From an uncultured cyanobacterium (GTDB taxonomy: Bacteria; Cyanobacteriota; Cyanobacteriia; Cyanobacteriales; Geitlerinemataceae): a stretch of 5,276 bases of DNA. Location of the stretch: assembly GCA_937121005.1 (NCBI GenBank), contig CAKZKB010000597.1:1-5276 (forward strand), read 5' to 3'. The position numbers were made by a program, and so were the translations under genes. The notes below the pieces were generated by a model. That model was not told the origin of the DNA. It was given only the letters and a program-made list of their open reading frames with translations, and did no database searches. Shown piece after piece: positions 4,529-5,276 of this stretch. Position 1 is the first letter of the stretch. Every line of letters starts with the position of its first letter.

Positions 4529-4759
4529 ATGGACGATCGCTATAGCTTAATTATACAGTGGTCGGACGAAGATGAATGCTTCGTCGTCACGCTACCGGAA
4601 TTTACCGATGTCATGCAACCTGCGACGCACGGCGATACTTATGAGGAAGCGGCAAAAAACGGTCGAGAATTGTTAGAAACCCCGATTGAAATTTACAAAG
4701 AAGATGGGAAACCGCTTCCGCAGCCGAACACTTTGGGGCGATCGATCCAAGTTGTCTAA
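4529..4759 (+). CDS. HicB-family antitoxin-like protein, copy 2, 76 aa
   Basis: The protein is identical in all 76 residues to that at 2418-2648; the gene differs only at base 4750. The HicB landmarks (IIQWSDEDECFVVTLPEF, HGDTYEEAAKNGRELLE, GKPLPQPNTL) are therefore the same. The context differs: copy 1 follows the hairpin leader, whereas this copy starts 12 nt after parE and is most simply the third gene of a parD-parE-hicB transcript. No HicA gene follows. Near-identity across synonymous sites, against about 10% divergence just downstream, suggests recent gene conversion or selection confined to the leader and gene. Whether it acts on ParE, on a distant HicA, or has no toxin target cannot be told from sequence. 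Confidence 0.88.
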   Translation: MDDRYSLIIQWSDEDECFVVTLPEFTDVMQPATHGDTYEEAAKNGRELLETPIEIYKEDGKPLPQPNTLGRSIQVV

Positions 4760-4834
4760 TGGAATAAGTTCGCCATAAAATTTCATAAAGTGACACTCAG
4801 CGAATTAGAACGCTATCTAATATAACTGTGAGAC

Positions 4835-4867
4835 TCACCAGGTTATGTCCTCGAGTTCGGACGGAAT
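4835..4867 (-). pseudogene. Last codons of the antisense small-protein gene (remnant)
   Basis: Counterpart of the 3' end of the remnant at 2724-2918: reading leftwards it encodes PSELEDITW followed by TGA at 4837-4835. The rest of the gene is missing at the 149-base indel. The coding pattern is kept while bases differ (two substitutions within nine residues), which supports the minus strand as the true coding strand here. Confidence 0.45.
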
Positions 4868-4943
4868 TCGAGTCAACTTGTTCTCGTAAGTTTGGTGACA
4901 TATTTCCGTACTCGGAGGTAAGACCTTATTTCTCATCATACCA

Positions 4944-5103
4944 CGATCGCGCCCTAGATCGCATGGTAATCCATTCGGTAGTATTTTAAAAATATTCGGA
5001 AGCAAGATGCTCCCACTACCAAGTCGGGCAAACAGCGTTTGCCCCTACATAAATAGGTCAATTTTGCAAAAAATCCCCATTTTTAATTTTTAATTTCTAA
5101 TTT
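4944..5103. other. Gene-free region with small repeats
   Basis: I find no coding sequence here. The region contains an AT palindrome (ATTTT-A-AAAAT, 4983-4993), an imperfect hairpin GGAAGC...GCTCCC (4998-5014), a perfect hairpin at 5026-5044 and the start of an AT-rich tandem repeat. The phrases GCAAGATGCTCCCACTACC and GGGCAAAC...GTTTGCCCCTACA resemble dispersed non-coding repeats common in cyanobacterial intergenic regions. Confidence 0.55.
5026..5044. repeat. Perfect 8-bp inverted repeat, likely part of a dispersed cyanobacterial repeat
   Basis: GGGCAAAC (5026-5033), loop AGC, GTTTGCCC (5037-5044). A hairpin of this sequence followed by CCTACA is a frequent intergenic element in cyanobacterial genomes as I recall. 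It lies between the two convergent transcription units (hicB copy 2 and the minus-strand gene) and could act as a terminator stem, but no T-tract adjoins it on either strand. Confidence 0.6.
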
Positions 5104-5107
5104 CTAA
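5080..5107. repeat. Tandem 7-bp repeat, four units of TTTNTAA
   Basis: Two units of TTTTTAA followed by two of TTTCTAA. It touches the stop codon of the minus-strand gene (CTA at 5104-5106 is within unit 4). Such AT heptamers are common at gene ends in cyanobacteria; slippage is a likely origin. Confidence 0.7.
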
Positions 5108-5276
5108 TTGTCCTCCTCGATCCAGGCTTTAATCATTTCCAGCGGAACCGCAAGCGGAAAATGAGCGAAGAGAAATTTAAGTGCTTCTTCTCCCCCGGCT
5201 TGCAATACGCGCAGCAGCCGCTTTTTCGTTACGGGTTTGACGATCGCCTGATGCAAAACCTGCGCCATATCCACTC
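5104..5276 (-). CDS. C-terminal end of an unrecognised protein, 5' part outside the window
   Basis: Read leftwards from the right edge, 56 codons are open to TAG at 5106-5104. The sequence includes VDMAQVLHQAIVKPVTKKRL, an amphipathic LLRVLQAGGEEALKFLFAHF and the end PLEMIKAWIEEDN. Codon use, the HIP1-like GCGATCG and the uninterrupted frame to the edge favour a real gene. I do not recognise the family. The segment is predicted to be mainly helical, with no membrane or metal-binding motif visible. An ATG at 5270-5268 could be a start of a 54-residue protein, but there is too little upstream sequence to tell and the frame stays open to the edge. It is convergent with the hicB copy 2 unit. Confidence 0.6.
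   Translation of the reverse strand, partial: VDMAQVLHQAIVKPVTKKRLLRVLQAGGEEALKFLFAHFPLAVPLEMIKAWIEEDN

Larger units (their letters stand above)
4507..4943 (+). repeat. Direct repeat R2, copy 2 (hicB unit, short form)
   Basis: Second copy of 2396-2981. It starts exactly with the A-run before the hicB leader, without the hairpin that precedes copy 1, and lacks the 149-base segment present at 2756-2904 of copy 1: the junction lies at 4866/4867. Similarity ends at 4943, after TTGGTGACATATTTCCGTAC and the following GGxGTAAGACCTT-like stretch. Confidence 0.93.

Noticed and set aside
2396..4943. Composite transposon or insertion sequence bounded by R2
   Set aside because: No transposase gene or fragment, no terminal inverted repeats, and the R2 copies contain an antitoxin gene. 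The repeats are better read as duplicated cassettes.
5080..5107. CRISPR array or origin iterons
   Set aside because: Four contiguous 7-bp AT-rich units without spacers; too short and simple for either.

Overview
The window reads as a cyanobacterial chromosome segment, probably from a filamentous or otherwise repeat-rich lineage. Three things point that way. The HIP1 palindrome GCGATCGC occurs nine times (starts 18, 99, 1489, 1867, 2771, 2829, 2863, 3046, 3889), against roughly 0.1 expected for an 8-mer in 5.3 kb. The first gene ends like a plant/cyanobacterial-type glutamate synthase. The accessory genes belong to families I know mainly from cyanobacteria (DUF29, the cyanobacterial PD-(D/E)XK/Rpn-like group, solitary HicB, VapBC, ParDE).

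Layout. Positions 1-803 hold the 3' end of a glutamate synthase large-subunit gene, a housekeeping nitrogen-assimilation enzyme. A hairpin leader (824-859) then precedes a two-gene operon: DUF29 (878-1351) overlapping by ATGA with a putative PD-(D/E)XK nuclease-like protein (1348-2244). At 2303-2395 the last codons of the glutamate synthase gene, its stop and the hairpin are repeated, and lead into a HicB-like antitoxin gene (2418-2648). Next come an antisense gene remnant (2724-2918), a truncated antitoxin start (3016-3102), a minus-strand antitoxin/VapC pair (3759-3077), a second truncated antitoxin start (3859-3960), a ParD/ParE pair (3963-4516), and a second hicB gene encoding the identical 76-residue protein (4529-4759). 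The right end (4944-5103) is a gene-free stretch with small hairpins and an AT-rich tandem repeat, followed by the 3' end of an unrecognised minus-strand gene (5104 to the edge).

The main point is architecture. Three families of direct repeats abut or slightly overlap and bracket the cassettes. R1 (756-858 and 2303-2395) brackets the DUF29 operon. R2 (2396-2981 and 4507-4943, carrying hicB) brackets everything from the first antitoxin fragment through ParDE. R3 (2973-3054 and 3816-3897) brackets VapBC. R1 copy 2 ends at 2395 and R2 copy 1 starts at 2396; R2 copy 1 ends inside R3 copy 1. I infer a toxin-antitoxin island built by stepwise insertion or recombination, with leader sequences and 5' gene ends duplicated at each step.

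Functionally the island holds two complete type II toxin-antitoxin pairs (VapC ribonuclease and ParE/RelE-type toxin, each overlapping its antitoxin by four bases), two HicB-like antitoxins with no visible HicA, and two or more broken antitoxin or small genes. The second hicB sits 12 nt behind parE, so it probably travels as the third gene of that operon. No RNA gene, CRISPR array or transposase was seen.
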